In this document: positions 32,863-40,926 of the stretch, one piece after another
Layout: the number at the start of each line of letters is the position of its first letter
How positions within the stretch are numbered: position 1 is the first letter of the stretch
Source of the DNA: Bog-756 sp963738545
GTDB taxonomy: Bacteria; Actinomycetota; Acidimicrobiia; Acidimicrobiales; RAAP-2
Direction: 5' to 3'
DNA: 64,000 bases
Assembly: GCA_963738545.1 (NCBI GenBank)
Contig: CAVTXA010000007.1
Span: 1 to 64,000 of the forward strand
The notes under the pieces: model-generated
The model's input: the letters and a program-made list of their open reading frames with translations, nothing else
Databases searched by the model: none
What the model was told of the DNA's origin: nothing
Program-made: the position numbers and the translations under genes

Positions 32863-34359
32863 TCAGGTAGCCAGCGGCTCACTGGCATTCTCGATCTCCA
32901 CCTGCCGCAGGGATTCGGAACTCAACTGGCCCTGCGGCACATCTTTCAACAGGATCACCGCCAGCACCGTACCGATGCCGATGAGGACCCCAGCGATCAT
33001 GAACGAGAGCCGGAACCCGCCACTCAGGGCGCTGGCCGTGGAGTGACCGGCCGCCTCGAGAGCTTTACTGCGATCGGTGGCCACGGTTCCGAGAACGGCC
33101 AGGCCCAGGGCGCCTCCCATCTGCATGGAGACGTTGACGATGCCCGACCCCAGCCCGGCGTCCGCGTCGGGTACGTCGCTCATGGCGATGGACAACAGCG
33201 GCATGAACGACGTCCCGGCCCCGAGCCCGATGAGGGCGAAGGCCGGCGCCACGAGGGCGAGGTACGACGTCCCCGGGCCCACCCCGGTGAGGAGCAGCAG
33301 GCCCACAGTCGCCGAGGCCATCCCGGGGACGAGCACGCGCTTGGCGCCGAAGTGGGTCACCAAACGGGTGGTGATGCCGATCGACATCAGACCCATGACC
33401 AGGGTGACGGGGAGGAATCCCAGACCGGTGGCAATCGGGCCGAAGTCCAGCACATTCTCCAAAAAGAGCGTGCCCAGGAAGAGTGTGGTGCCGACGCCGG
33501 CCATGAGGAAGGCCCGGATCAGGCTGGAGTTGACCAGGGTCGAGATCTTCAGGATCCGCAGCGGGAGAATGGGGTTGGTCAAGCGCGCCTCGAGCAGGAT
33601 AAATCCGATAGCCAGAACCAGCGAGGCCCCACCGAAGCACAACGTGTGGATCGACACCCAGCCGTACTGGGTCGCCCCGATGATGGCGAAGGTCCCGAGC
33701 ATGAGGGACAGGGTGACCATCACCGACCCCGTGACATCGACACCATTGCTGACGCCGAGTCCCACGTTCTCGCGGATGAGGGCCCGCCCGAGGAAGAACG
33801 TGACCACCCCGATGGGGACGTTGATGAAGAAGATCCAGTGCCAGGACAGCGCCTGGGTGAGCACGCCCCCCACCAGCAGTCCGATGGCGCCTCCTCCCAC
33901 AGCCACGAAGATGTAGGCGCTCATGGCCCGGGCCCGTTCCAGCGGCTCGGGGAACTCGGTCACGATGATGGCGATCACCACCGAGGTGGACAGGGCCCCG
34001 CCGATCCCCTGGACGAAGCGCCCGACGACCAGCATGGCCGGACTGACGGCCAAGCCACAGACGACGGAGGCAACGGTGAACGAGGCGATCCCGACCAGGA
34101 AGACCAGCCGGCGCCCGATCAGGTCCCCCAGCCGACCGGCCATCAGGAGGAAGCTGGCGAAGGTGATGAGAAAGGCATCCACCACCCAGATGAGGCCGGA
34201 CTGGCTGAAGTGGAGGTCCCGCTGGATCGCCGGCAGGGCCACGTTGACGATGGAGGCGTCCAGGGAGTTCATGAACATGCCCAGACACACGACCACCAGG
34301 GCCCACCATCGCCGCCGGTTGCTTCGGTCCGCGACGGGTGGCAGGGGTGCGACGACCAT
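32863..34359 (-). CDS. MFS drug exporter, DHA2 family (EmrB/QacA type)
   Basis: A 498-residue transporter with about 14 predicted membrane helices. Family motif A appears as 'GRLGDLIGRRLVF' between helices two and three, and the motif-C region 'GGGAIGLLVGGVLTQALSW' lies in helix five. The first helix contains the DHA2-typical 'MFMNSLDASIVNVALPAIQRD', here read in parts. It exports drugs or other amphiphiles by proton antiport; the real substrate is unknown. It is a single gene with no adjacent TetR regulator and is convergent with the ABC operon. Confidence 0.93.
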   Translation of the reverse strand: MVVAPLPPVADRSNRRRWWALVVVCLGMFMNSLDASIVNVALPAIQRDLHFSQSGLIWVVDAFLITFASFLLMAGRLGDLIGRRLVFLVGIASFTVASVVCGLAVSPAMLVVGRFVQGIGGALSTSVVIAIIVTEFPEPLERARAMSAYIFVAVGGGAIGLLVGGVLTQALSWHWIFFINVPIGVVTFFLGRALIRENVGLGVSNGVDVTGSVMVTLSLMLGTFAIIGATQYGWVSIHTLCFGGASLVLAIGFILLEARLTNPILPLRILKISTLVNSSLIRAFLMAGVGTTLFLGTLFLENVLDFGPIATGLGFLPVTLVMGLMSIGITTRLVTHFGAKRVLVPGMASATVGLLLLTGVGPGTSYLALVAPAFALIGLGAGTSFMPLLSIAMSDVPDADAGLGSGIVNVSMQMGGALGLAVLGTVATDRSKALEAAGHSTASALSGGFRLSFMIAGVLIGIGTVLAVILLKDVPQGQLSSESLRQVEIENASEPLAT

Positions 34360-34423
34360 CGCCCAGGGTGTAGTGCGACCCGGGGATCCGGATCAAATCC
34401 GCCGCGCCACCGCCGGCGGCCGA

Positions 34424-34666
34424 CTACTGACGGTAGCCCTCGACCGTGCCCTCGTTGCGGAGTGTGGCGTCATCGGGACTCTTCCCGGCGCTGCGGAGGG
34501 CCCGGCGCTGGCGGAGCAGGTCCCACATCCGGTCCAAGGTGACCTCGATCGACTTCAGCCGAGCCTCCTCTTCGCCGGAGAGGCCCTCGCCTACGTGGCG
34601 TTCCTCGAGGTGCTGCTCCTCCTCGGCCAGGCTGCCGATCCGGGCGATGATCTCATGGTCGTCCAC
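34424..34666 (-). CDS. DUF2630 family small protein
   Basis: An 80-residue soluble helical protein. The start is decided by the sequence AAGGAGG five bases before GTG 34666; an in-frame GTG at 34684 would place that ribosome site inside the gene. The pattern 'IIARIGSLAEEEQHLEERH', 'EEARLKSIEVTLDRMWDLLRQRRA' (read in parts) and the terminal 'VEGYRQ' is the DUF2630 family, widespread in actinobacteria with no known function. Its length matches the family. It is one of a pair of small minus-strand genes before the acyl-CoA dehydrogenase. Confidence 0.92.
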   Translation of the reverse strand: MDDHEIIARIGSLAEEEQHLEERHVGEGLSGEEEARLKSIEVTLDRMWDLLRQRRALRSAGKSPDDATLRNEGTVEGYRQ

Positions 34667-34762
34667 TGATGCCTCCTTGGTCACCGGGCCATCCGGGTCG
34701 ACCGCCTTCAGGATAGGGCGCGTCCGCCCGGGCCCGGGCCGCCTCCGCTGCCGGGGTCCGAG

Positions 34763-35920
34763 CTAGCGCGGGGCGCGGGGCATGCCCAGGCCGATCATGG
34801 CGATGATGTCCCGCTGCACCTCGTTCGTGCCGCCCCCGAAGGTGAAGATGGTCTCGCTCCTCGAGCGGTGCTCCAGTCGGCCGGCGAGCACCGCTCCCGG
34901 CGATCCTTCGGGGAGATAGCCGGCCTGGCCCACGATCTCGAGAAGCAGCCGGTACGCCTCCAGGGCGAACTCGGTCCCGAAGACCTTGGTGGCCGAGGCG
35001 TCGGCCGGATTGAGCCCCTTGTCCGCCGCCCACGCCACCTTCCAGTTCAGCAGCTTCAACAGCTCCGCTCGTGCTCGGACCCGGGCCAGATGGATCTGGA
35101 CCCACTCACGATCGATCACCCGGGTGCCGTCGGCCAGCTTCTCCTCCCGGGCCCAGGCGGCCACATCGGCGATACTGCGCAGGATCCCCGAGACCGGGCA
35201 CAGGGCCACCCGCTCGTGGTTGAGCTGGTTGGTGATGAGCTTCCACCCCTGGTTCTCCCCTCCCACCAGGTTGGCCGCCGGTACCCGGACCTCGTCGTAG
35301 AAGGTGGCACTGGTGAACTCCCCGGCCACGGTGCGCAGCGGTGTCCAGTGGAAGCCGGGCGCGTCGGTGGGGACGATGAATACGGAGAGGCCTTTGTGCT
35401 TGGGGGCGTCCGGATCGGTCCGGGCGGCCAACCACACGTAGTCGGCGTACTGGATGGCACTGGTGTAGAGCTTCTCGCCGGTGATGACGTACTCGTCCCC
35501 GTCCCGTACGGCGCGGGTGCGCAGTGACGCCAGGTCCGTCCCCGCTGTGGGCTCGGTGTAGCCGATGGAGAAGTGGACCTCACCACGGAGGATGCCGGGC
35601 AGGATGCGCTCTTTTTGCTCATCGGTGCCCAGGGTCATCAGGGTCGGGCCCACACTGTTGAGGGTGAGCAGCGGTAGGGGCACACCGGCCCAGTGCGACT
35701 CCTCGACGAAGATCATCTGGTCGATGGGGCCACGCGCCTGGCCGCCGAACTCCGTCGGCCACCCCAGGCCCAGCCAACCGTCATGGCCCATCCGGCGGAT
35801 GAGGCGGGTGTAGGAGGGTTCGGGGTCGTCAGTGCGCTCGGCCTCCTCGACCAGGCCGGCGAAGTAGGCGCGCAGATGGTCCTGCAGCGACTGCTGCTCG
35901 TCCGTCAGTGCCAGGTGCAT
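34763..35920 (-). CDS. Acyl-CoA dehydrogenase
   Basis: A 385-residue FAD enzyme of the acyl-CoA dehydrogenase family, introducing the alpha-beta double bond in acyl-CoA degradation. FAD-binding blocks are visible: 'FSIGYTEPTAGTDLASLRT' in the middle domain and 'TFGGGTNEVQRDIIAMIGLG' at the C-terminus, the latter in the glycine form common to actinobacterial FadE proteins where classical enzymes have the YEG glutamate. A catalytic base at another position (as in long-chain or heterotetrameric steroid enzymes) or a partner subunit may therefore be needed. No electron-transfer flavoprotein is adjacent. The substrate class is unknown. Confidence 0.94.
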   Translation of the reverse strand: MHLALTDEQQSLQDHLRAYFAGLVEEAERTDDPEPSYTRLIRRMGHDGWLGLGWPTEFGGQARGPIDQMIFVEESHWAGVPLPLLTLNSVGPTLMTLGTDEQKERILPGILRGEVHFSIGYTEPTAGTDLASLRTRAVRDGDEYVITGEKLYTSAIQYADYVWLAARTDPDAPKHKGLSVFIVPTDAPGFHWTPLRTVAGEFTSATFYDEVRVPAANLVGGENQGWKLITNQLNHERVALCPVSGILRSIADVAAWAREEKLADGTRVIDREWVQIHLARVRARAELLKLLNWKVAWAADKGLNPADASATKVFGTEFALEAYRLLLEIVGQAGYLPEGSPGAVLAGRLEHRSRSETIFTFGGGTNEVQRDIIAMIGLGMPRAPR

Positions 35921-36042
35921 TGGTGGTCCTCCCGTGTCCGAGGGAACCCTAACAACCCTCCACGGTCGAACCCGGACGCACCGACACGGCCCCTAGCGTG
36001 GGGGACCACGAGGGCACAGGATCCGACGGAGGTGGGTGCGCA

Positions 36043-36684
36043 ATGGACGTCGTGGTCTTCGGAGCCACTGGGAAGATCGGACGGGCCATCATGACCGAGC
36101 TGGTGGCCCGGGACCATCAGGTCACCGGTGTCACCCGTTCGGGCCCGGCTGACCAGGAGTTCTCCTCTGGCGTCGAGTTCCGGACCGGCGATGTCACCGA
36201 CATCGCCAGCGTCTCGGCGGTGGCGCACGGACGGGACGCCGTTATCTCGGCCATCGGTCCGGCATCCGGTTCGGGGGAGAGCCAACCATTCCTGGCCGCG
36301 GCGCACGCCCTGGTCGCGGGGATGCGTCTGGCCGGCGTGTCCCGGCTGCTGGTCGTGGGTGGGGCCGGGAGCCTCGAGGTGCGCCCGGGCGTCCAGGCCG
36401 TGGATTCGCCCGACTTCCCCGAGGCCTACAAGCCCAACGCGCGGGCCCAGCGGGAGGCCCTCGAGTACTACCGCACCGTCGAGGACCTCGACTGGACCTA
36501 TATCTCACCGGCGGCCGAGATCGGTCCGGGACCGCATTTGAAGGACTACCAGATCGGCCACCACCTGATGCTGTACGCCGAGGACGGCTCCAGCCACATT
36601 GGGTACGCCGACTACGCCGACGGTGTGGTCGACTGCCTCGAACAGGGCACCCACCTGCGTGAGCGGATCACCCTGGCCGACTGA
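36043..36684 (+). CDS. NAD(P)-binding (atypical SDR, NmrA/YwnB-like) oxidoreductase or sensor
   Basis: A 213-residue Rossmann protein from ATG 36043 with GGAGGTG upstream. The N-terminal 'MDVVVFGATGKIGRAI' is the dinucleotide fold, with the acidic strand end 'RTGDVTD'. There is no YxxxK catalytic pair in the usual place; 'LEYYRTVEDLDWTYISPAAE' is typical of the atypical SDR-a5 group that reduce flavins or quinones or act as redox sensors. A single gene between the acyl-CoA dehydrogenase (divergent) and a classical SDR on the same strand 53 bp downstream. Confidence 0.85.
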   Translation: MDVVVFGATGKIGRAIMTELVARDHQVTGVTRSGPADQEFSSGVEFRTGDVTDIASVSAVAHGRDAVISAIGPASGSGESQPFLAAAHALVAGMRLAGVSRLLVVGGAGSLEVRPGVQAVDSPDFPEAYKPNARAQREALEYYRTVEDLDWTYISPAAEIGPGPHLKDYQIGHHLMLYAEDGSSHIGYADYADGVVDCLEQGTHLRERITLAD

Positions 36685-36737
36685 CGTAGGGGCGTCGATC
36701 GGGGCCGGTGCCAACCGGTTGCACTACCGTCGCCTCC

Positions 36738-37547
36738 ATGACCCCTCCCGACGCCACCCCTGGATCCGCACCCACCCCCCCGGACCGGCTCTTCGATGTC
36801 TCCGGCAAGACGGTGGTCGTCACCGGGGGCACCCGAGGGATCGGACGGATGATCGCCGGGGGCTTCGTGGCCGCGGGGGCGACGGTCGTCGTGGCCTCGC
36901 GCAAGGCTGATGCCGTGCTGGCCGCCTCGGCCGAGCTGTCGGCCTTCGGCGTGTGCACCGGGGTGGCGGCCGACCTGTCCACCGAGGAGGGCGCCCGCCG
37001 GTTCGCCGAGGAGGTCGGGGCCGACCACCCGGTCGTCGACGTACTGGTCAACAACGCCGGGGCGACCTGGGGCGCGCCCCTGGCCGAGCACGACACGGCT
37101 TCCTGGGACAGGGTGCTCAACCTGAACGTCCAGGGCGTCTTCCACACCACCAAGTTCTTCCTGCCCCTCCTCGAGGCGGGTGCCACCTCCGACGAGCCGG
37201 CCCGGGTCATCAACATCGGGTCCATCGACGGCATCCACGTCCCCATCCTGGAGTCGTACTCGTACTCGGCCTCCAAAGCCGCGGTCCACCAGCTGACCCG
37301 CCACCTGGCCCGGCGGTTGGCCCCGACCATCACGGTCAACGCGGTGGCGCCCGGGCCGTTCCCGTCCAAGATGATGGCAGCCACCCTCGACGCCTTCGGC
37401 GAGCAGATCGCCAGCGGCGCGCCGCTGAAGCGGATCGGCCGGCCCGACGATATGGCCGGCGTGACCATCTTCTTGGCCTCGCGTGCCGGGGCCTACCTGA
37501 CCGGGTCCATCATCCCGGTCGACGGGGGGATCGCCACCATCGGGTGA
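36738..37547 (+). CDS. Short-chain dehydrogenase/reductase (classical SDR)
   Basis: A 269-residue NAD(P)-dependent oxidoreductase from ATG 36738. It has the TGxxxGxG loop 'VVTGGTRGIG', 'VNNAGATWG', the catalytic Ser in 'INIGSIDG', and Tyr/Lys in 'SYSYSASKAAVHQ'. The C-terminal 'TGSIIPVDGGIATIG' is the classical end. It lies 53 bp after the atypical SDR, in a group of acyl-CoA-type oxidoreductases. A fatty-acid or small-carbonyl substrate is likely, but not proven. Confidence 0.9.
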   Translation: MTPPDATPGSAPTPPDRLFDVSGKTVVVTGGTRGIGRMIAGGFVAAGATVVVASRKADAVLAASAELSAFGVCTGVAADLSTEEGARRFAEEVGADHPVVDVLVNNAGATWGAPLAEHDTASWDRVLNLNVQGVFHTTKFFLPLLEAGATSDEPARVINIGSIDGIHVPILESYSYSASKAAVHQLTRHLARRLAPTITVNAVAPGPFPSKMMAATLDAFGEQIASGAPLKRIGRPDDMAGVTIFLASRAGAYLTGSIIPVDGGIATIG

Positions 37548-37563
37548 TCGGGCCCACCCGGGT

Positions 37564-38406
37564 TCACGGGAAGTCCGGCACGGTCGGGAGCCGGCGGTCC
37601 ACGAGGGCGTTGACGCGGTCGGCCAGGAGTTGCGGATAGGCGTCGTGGGTCAGGATGAGGAAGTGATCGGCCCGCAGCGCGGCCATCACCTGTTCGGCCA
37701 CCTCGGCCGGGTCCATGCCCCGATCGACCGCCTGGCCAAGGAAGTCGGCGATGGCCCGCTGGTCCTCAGTGGTCACCGCGGCCAGGCGGTCCGGCCGGTG
37801 GAGCTCGGAGTCGAGGATGTTGGTATGGACCATGCCCGGACACAGGACGGACGCCCGGAGCTTGGAGCCCACGGTGGCCAGATCGTTGGCCAGTGACTCG
37901 GTGGCGGCGAAGGCGGCGAACTTCGACACGGCGTAGGGGGCCTCGTAGGGAGCCCCGAGGAGGCCGGCGACCGATGCCGTGTTGACGATGTGACCCTCGG
38001 TGTCCTGGGCCATCATCCGGGGCACGAAGGCCCGGATCCCGTGCAGGATTCCCCACAGGTTGACCCCGAGTACGAACTCGAAATCCTCGACGGGACGGTC
38101 CCAGATGACGCCGCCCACGAAGACGCCGGCGTTGTTGCAGACCACGTCGACCTGGCCCCACCGTTCGTAGACGGCATCGGCCAGGGCCTCGACGTCGCCG
38201 GCCCGGCTCACGTCACACACCTGGGTCAGGGTCCCCACCGCAGGGGCGGACTCGGCGATCAGCGCGGCGGTGCCGGCCAGGCTCTCCCCCTCGAGATCGG
38301 CCAGCGCCACCTGCATCCCCTCGCGGGCGAACCTGAGGGCCAGGGCCCGCCCAATGCCGCTGCCCGCGCCGGTCACCACGGCAACCTTCCCTCGAAACTC
38401 CTGCAC
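37564..38406 (-). CDS. Short-chain dehydrogenase/reductase
   Basis: A 280-residue SDR from GTG 38406, with GGAGGAGACC just upstream deciding the start. Motifs: 'AVVTGAGSGIGRALALRFA', 'VVCNNAGVFVGG', Ser in 'VNTASVAGLLG', and Tyr/Lys in 'APYAVSKFAAFAATESLA'. A C-terminal stretch with 'DPAEVAEQVMAALRADHF' is typical of the SDR group acting on larger hydrophobic alcohols. It converges with the previous SDR (16 bp apart). The substrate is unknown. Confidence 0.92.
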   Translation of the reverse strand: MQEFRGKVAVVTGAGSGIGRALALRFAREGMQVALADLEGESLAGTAALIAESAPAVGTLTQVCDVSRAGDVEALADAVYERWGQVDVVCNNAGVFVGGVIWDRPVEDFEFVLGVNLWGILHGIRAFVPRMMAQDTEGHIVNTASVAGLLGAPYEAPYAVSKFAAFAATESLANDLATVGSKLRASVLCPGMVHTNILDSELHRPDRLAAVTTEDQRAIADFLGQAVDRGMDPAEVAEQVMAALRADHFLILTHDAYPQLLADRVNALVDRRLPTVPDFP

Positions 38407-38585
38407 GGTCTCCTCCTGGTCCGCTCGTCGGGCGATGCGCCGTCGAGTCTGGCAGGGCATCTGGTCGTCTGCCCGGGTCGTGGGCCGGGCCTCGGGGCGG
38501 TCCGTGACGCCAGAGTGAACGTCCAGGTCGAGGTGGGCTGTGCTAGCACTGAACCTCACAACTGGCGACCAGCAGGGGGACCGAC

Positions 38586-39521
38586 GTGCGCCGACGATGG
38601 ACCGAACACTTCCATGGAGCCTGGACCGGGATACCACCCACCCTCCTGGCGGTCCTCATCCCCATCACCGGCTGGGGGCTGGTGTCCGGCGCCGCCCCGG
38701 CGGCCGCCGCTCCAGCCTCCCGTCCGTACTACTTGTCACTCGGCGATTCGTACGCCATCGGCTACCAGCCCGGGAAGGGAGGCACGGTGGGCTTCACCGG
38801 CTACGTGGCCGACCACCTCGCCCTGGACCAGGAGAACTTCGGATGCGGGGGCGCCACCACCACCTCGCTGTTGCAGTCGCCGGGCTGCGTGGACCCGGCC
38901 GCCGAGGACGCCGCCCCCTACACCGGCATCACCCAGGAACAGGCCGCCCTGGCCTTCATCGCCGCCCACCCCAAGGCGGTCCGGCTGGTGACCATCTCCA
39001 TCGGGGGCAACGACTTCGACAGCTGCTCGTCGGCACCCTGCGTCGAGGCGGCCATGCCCGCCATGGGCGCCAATCTGAAGTCCCTGCTGGCCTCGTTGAC
39101 CGCCGCCCTCGCCTCGGCGGGCGACACCCACGCGGCCATCATCGGCATCACCTACCCGGATGTGGACCTCGGACTCTACGTGTACCCCACCCATCCGGCC
39201 TCGGCGGCCGATCTGGCCCTGGCCAAGACGTCCATCCTGGCCTTCGACGCCCTCATCAATCCGACGCTGAAGAGCGCCTACCGTTCCGTGCCCGGAGCCA
39301 GCTTCGTCGACGTCACCTCGGCGCCCTACCAGGCGGCCGTCCACGGTGACGACACGCCGCTCACCCGGACCGAGACCGTGCCACCGTACGGCCGCCTGCC
39401 GGTGGCGGTCGGCGAGGTCTGCCAGTTGACCTACTTCTGCACCCAGGGGAACATCCACGCCCACACCCGCGGGTACGACTTCATCGGGTCCCTGGTGGTG
39501 GCGGCGTACCGCAAGCACTGA
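38586..39521 (+). CDS. Secreted SGNH/GDSL-family hydrolase
   Basis: A 311-residue exported esterase or lipase-like enzyme. The GTG 38586 start gives a basic N-terminus and a hydrophobic segment ending 'AAPAAAAPAS', a signal peptide with a probable AxA cleavage near residue 42. SGNH blocks: Ser55 in 'YYLSLGDSYAIGY', 'VTISIGGNDFDSC' with the Asn, and a late His within 'HAHTRGYDFIGS'. The cysteines 'NFGCGGATTTSLLQSPGC' and 'CSSAPC' suggest disulfides, as in actinobacterial secreted lipases. A cell-surface or extracellular lipid or polysaccharide ester substrate is inferred. Confidence 0.92.
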   Translation: MRRRWTEHFHGAWTGIPPTLLAVLIPITGWGLVSGAAPAAAAPASRPYYLSLGDSYAIGYQPGKGGTVGFTGYVADHLALDQENFGCGGATTTSLLQSPGCVDPAAEDAAPYTGITQEQAALAFIAAHPKAVRLVTISIGGNDFDSCSSAPCVEAAMPAMGANLKSLLASLTAALASAGDTHAAIIGITYPDVDLGLYVYPTHPASAADLALAKTSILAFDALINPTLKSAYRSVPGASFVDVTSAPYQAAVHGDDTPLTRTETVPPYGRLPVAVGEVCQLTYFCTQGNIHAHTRGYDFIGSLVVAAYRKH

Positions 39522-39592
39522 CCCGGACCCCGGCGGTTGGACCGACGCCCCCTGGCCCGAGCACCCGCTCGCTCGCCTTGCGTATCGCTACT

Positions 39593-39616
39593 CTACGTGG
39601 GATTATCATCACGTAG
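39593..39616. promoter_or_regulatory. Perfect palindrome upstream of the NlpC/P60 gene
   Basis: CTACGTG (39593-39599) and CACGTAG (39610-39616) are exact reverse complements around the ten-base AT-rich spacer GGATTATCAT. The palindrome ends 41 bases before the NlpC/P60 start and looks like a dimeric repressor operator. No T-run follows, so a terminator for the SGNH gene is less likely. Confidence 0.5.
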
Positions 39617-39657
39617 TGTGCTGAGCAGGCAGCACCGCAGGTCGAGGGGCAGACCAG

Positions 39658-40893
39658 ATGAACCACCCATGGAGAAGGCGCCTTGCCGCGTGCCTGGCCG
39701 GGCTGGTGGCCTTCGGCCTGGGCCCGGTGGTCGCGCTGGCGCCGACCACGGTCGCCGCGGCTCCGCCCGTCGGCCACGATGCCGGACCCCCGGCCAACGA
39801 CGACTTCTGGCTGGCCACCCCGACCGGGTCCCTCTACGGGTTCGGTGTCCCCTCCTACGGCTCCCCCGGGTCCCCGCTCAACCGGCCCCTGGTCGGCGTG
39901 GCGACCACCCGCGACCAGCAGGGGTACTGGCTGGTGGCCTCGGACGGGGGCGTGTTCAGCTACGGCGACGCCACCTTCTTCGGTTCGACCGGCAACATCC
40001 ACCTCAACCGGCCCATCGTCGGGCTCACGGCCACCCCCGACGGCAAGGGGTACTGGCTGGTGGCCTCGGACGGGGGCGTGTTCACCTTCGGCGACGCCAC
40101 CTTCTTCGGGTCCACGGGAGCGATCGTCCTCAACCGGCCCATCGTGGGCATGGCCGCCACCCCCGACGGCAAGGGGTACTGGCTGGTGGCCTCGGACGGG
40201 GGCGTGTTCACCTTCGGCGACGCCGCCTTCTTCGGGTCGACGGGAGCGATCGTCCTCAACCGGCCCATCGTGGGCATGGCCGCCACCCCCGACGGCAAGG
40301 GGTACTGGCTGGTGGCCTCGGACGGGGGCGTGTTCACCTTCGGTGACGCCGCCTTCTTCGGGTCGACGGCCAGCGACCCCGGGGATCCCGTCGAGCGCCT
40401 GGTCCCCACCCATTCGGGGAACGGCTACTGGGTGGTCCAGCAGAACGGCACGGCCACGGCCTTCGGTGACGCCGCCTCGTCGAGCCCGCCGACCCAGGCC
40501 CTCCTCTTCGCTCCGGTGACGCCCGGGGACCAGGCGGTGCAGTTCGCCTTCCAACAGCTGGGCAAGCCCTACATCTGGGGTGGGAACGGCCCTACCGGCT
40601 ACGACTGTTCGGGGCTGGCCCTGGCCTCGTGGAGCCACACCTCAGGGATCACCTTCGCCCGGGTGTCCGACGACCAGTACCACACCGCCGGGATCGCCGT
40701 GCCCATGTCCGAGCTGAGGAGCGGGGACCTCGTGTTCTGGGGTACGAGCGCCACCGACTGGACCACCGTCTACCACACCGCCATCTACGTAGGCGGGAAC
40801 CGCATCGTCGAGGCCACGGGGGACCATGTCCAGCTCAACGATCTCGGGCAGTGGGGCACAGGCGACCTGATGCCCAACGGCCGCCGTCCCTGA
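39658..40893 (+). CDS. Secreted NlpC/P60 peptidase with 42-residue tandem repeats
   Basis: A 411-residue exported cell-wall hydrolase. A signal peptide at residues 1-36 ends 'TTVAAAPP'. Residues about 85-240 contain four 42-residue repeats ('GYWLVASDGGVFTFGDA' units, each ending 'NRPIVGMAATPDGK'), probably blades of a beta-propeller-like or wall-binding domain. The C-terminal NlpC/P60 catalytic domain has C317 in 'TGYDCSGLAL' and H373 in 'YHTAIYVGGN', with the usual third residue downstream. Family enzymes cut D-Glu-gamma-mDAP or related stem-peptide bonds. The repeat count is encoded by 126-bp tandem DNA, so length variation between strains is expected. Confidence 0.93.
   Translation: MNHPWRRRLAACLAGLVAFGLGPVVALAPTTVAAAPPVGHDAGPPANDDFWLATPTGSLYGFGVPSYGSPGSPLNRPLVGVATTRDQQGYWLVASDGGVFSYGDATFFGSTGNIHLNRPIVGLTATPDGKGYWLVASDGGVFTFGDATFFGSTGAIVLNRPIVGMAATPDGKGYWLVASDGGVFTFGDAAFFGSTGAIVLNRPIVGMAATPDGKGYWLVASDGGVFTFGDAAFFGSTASDPGDPVERLVPTHSGNGYWVVQQNGTATAFGDAASSSPPTQALLFAPVTPGDQAVQFAFQQLGKPYIWGGNGPTGYDCSGLALASWSHTSGITFARVSDDQYHTAGIAVPMSELRSGDLVFWGTSATDWTTVYHTAIYVGGNRIVEATGDHVQLNDLGQWGTGDLMPNGRRP
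39921..40370 (+). repeat. 126-bp tandem repeat inside the NlpC/P60 gene
   Basis: The sequence GGGGTACTGGCTGGTGGCCT recurs at 39921, 40047, 40173 and 40299, exactly 126 bp apart, and the second and third units are nearly identical throughout. The period equals 42 codons and keeps frame, so copy number can change without breaking the gene. Confidence 0.97.
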
Positions 40894-40926
40894 TCCGGGA
40901 CCCCCGGGGATGCCACCGACCGCGTC

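Noticed and set aside
39921..40370. CRISPR-like array
   Set aside because: Repeats are 126 bp, head to tail without spacers, and in frame within an NlpC/P60 gene.
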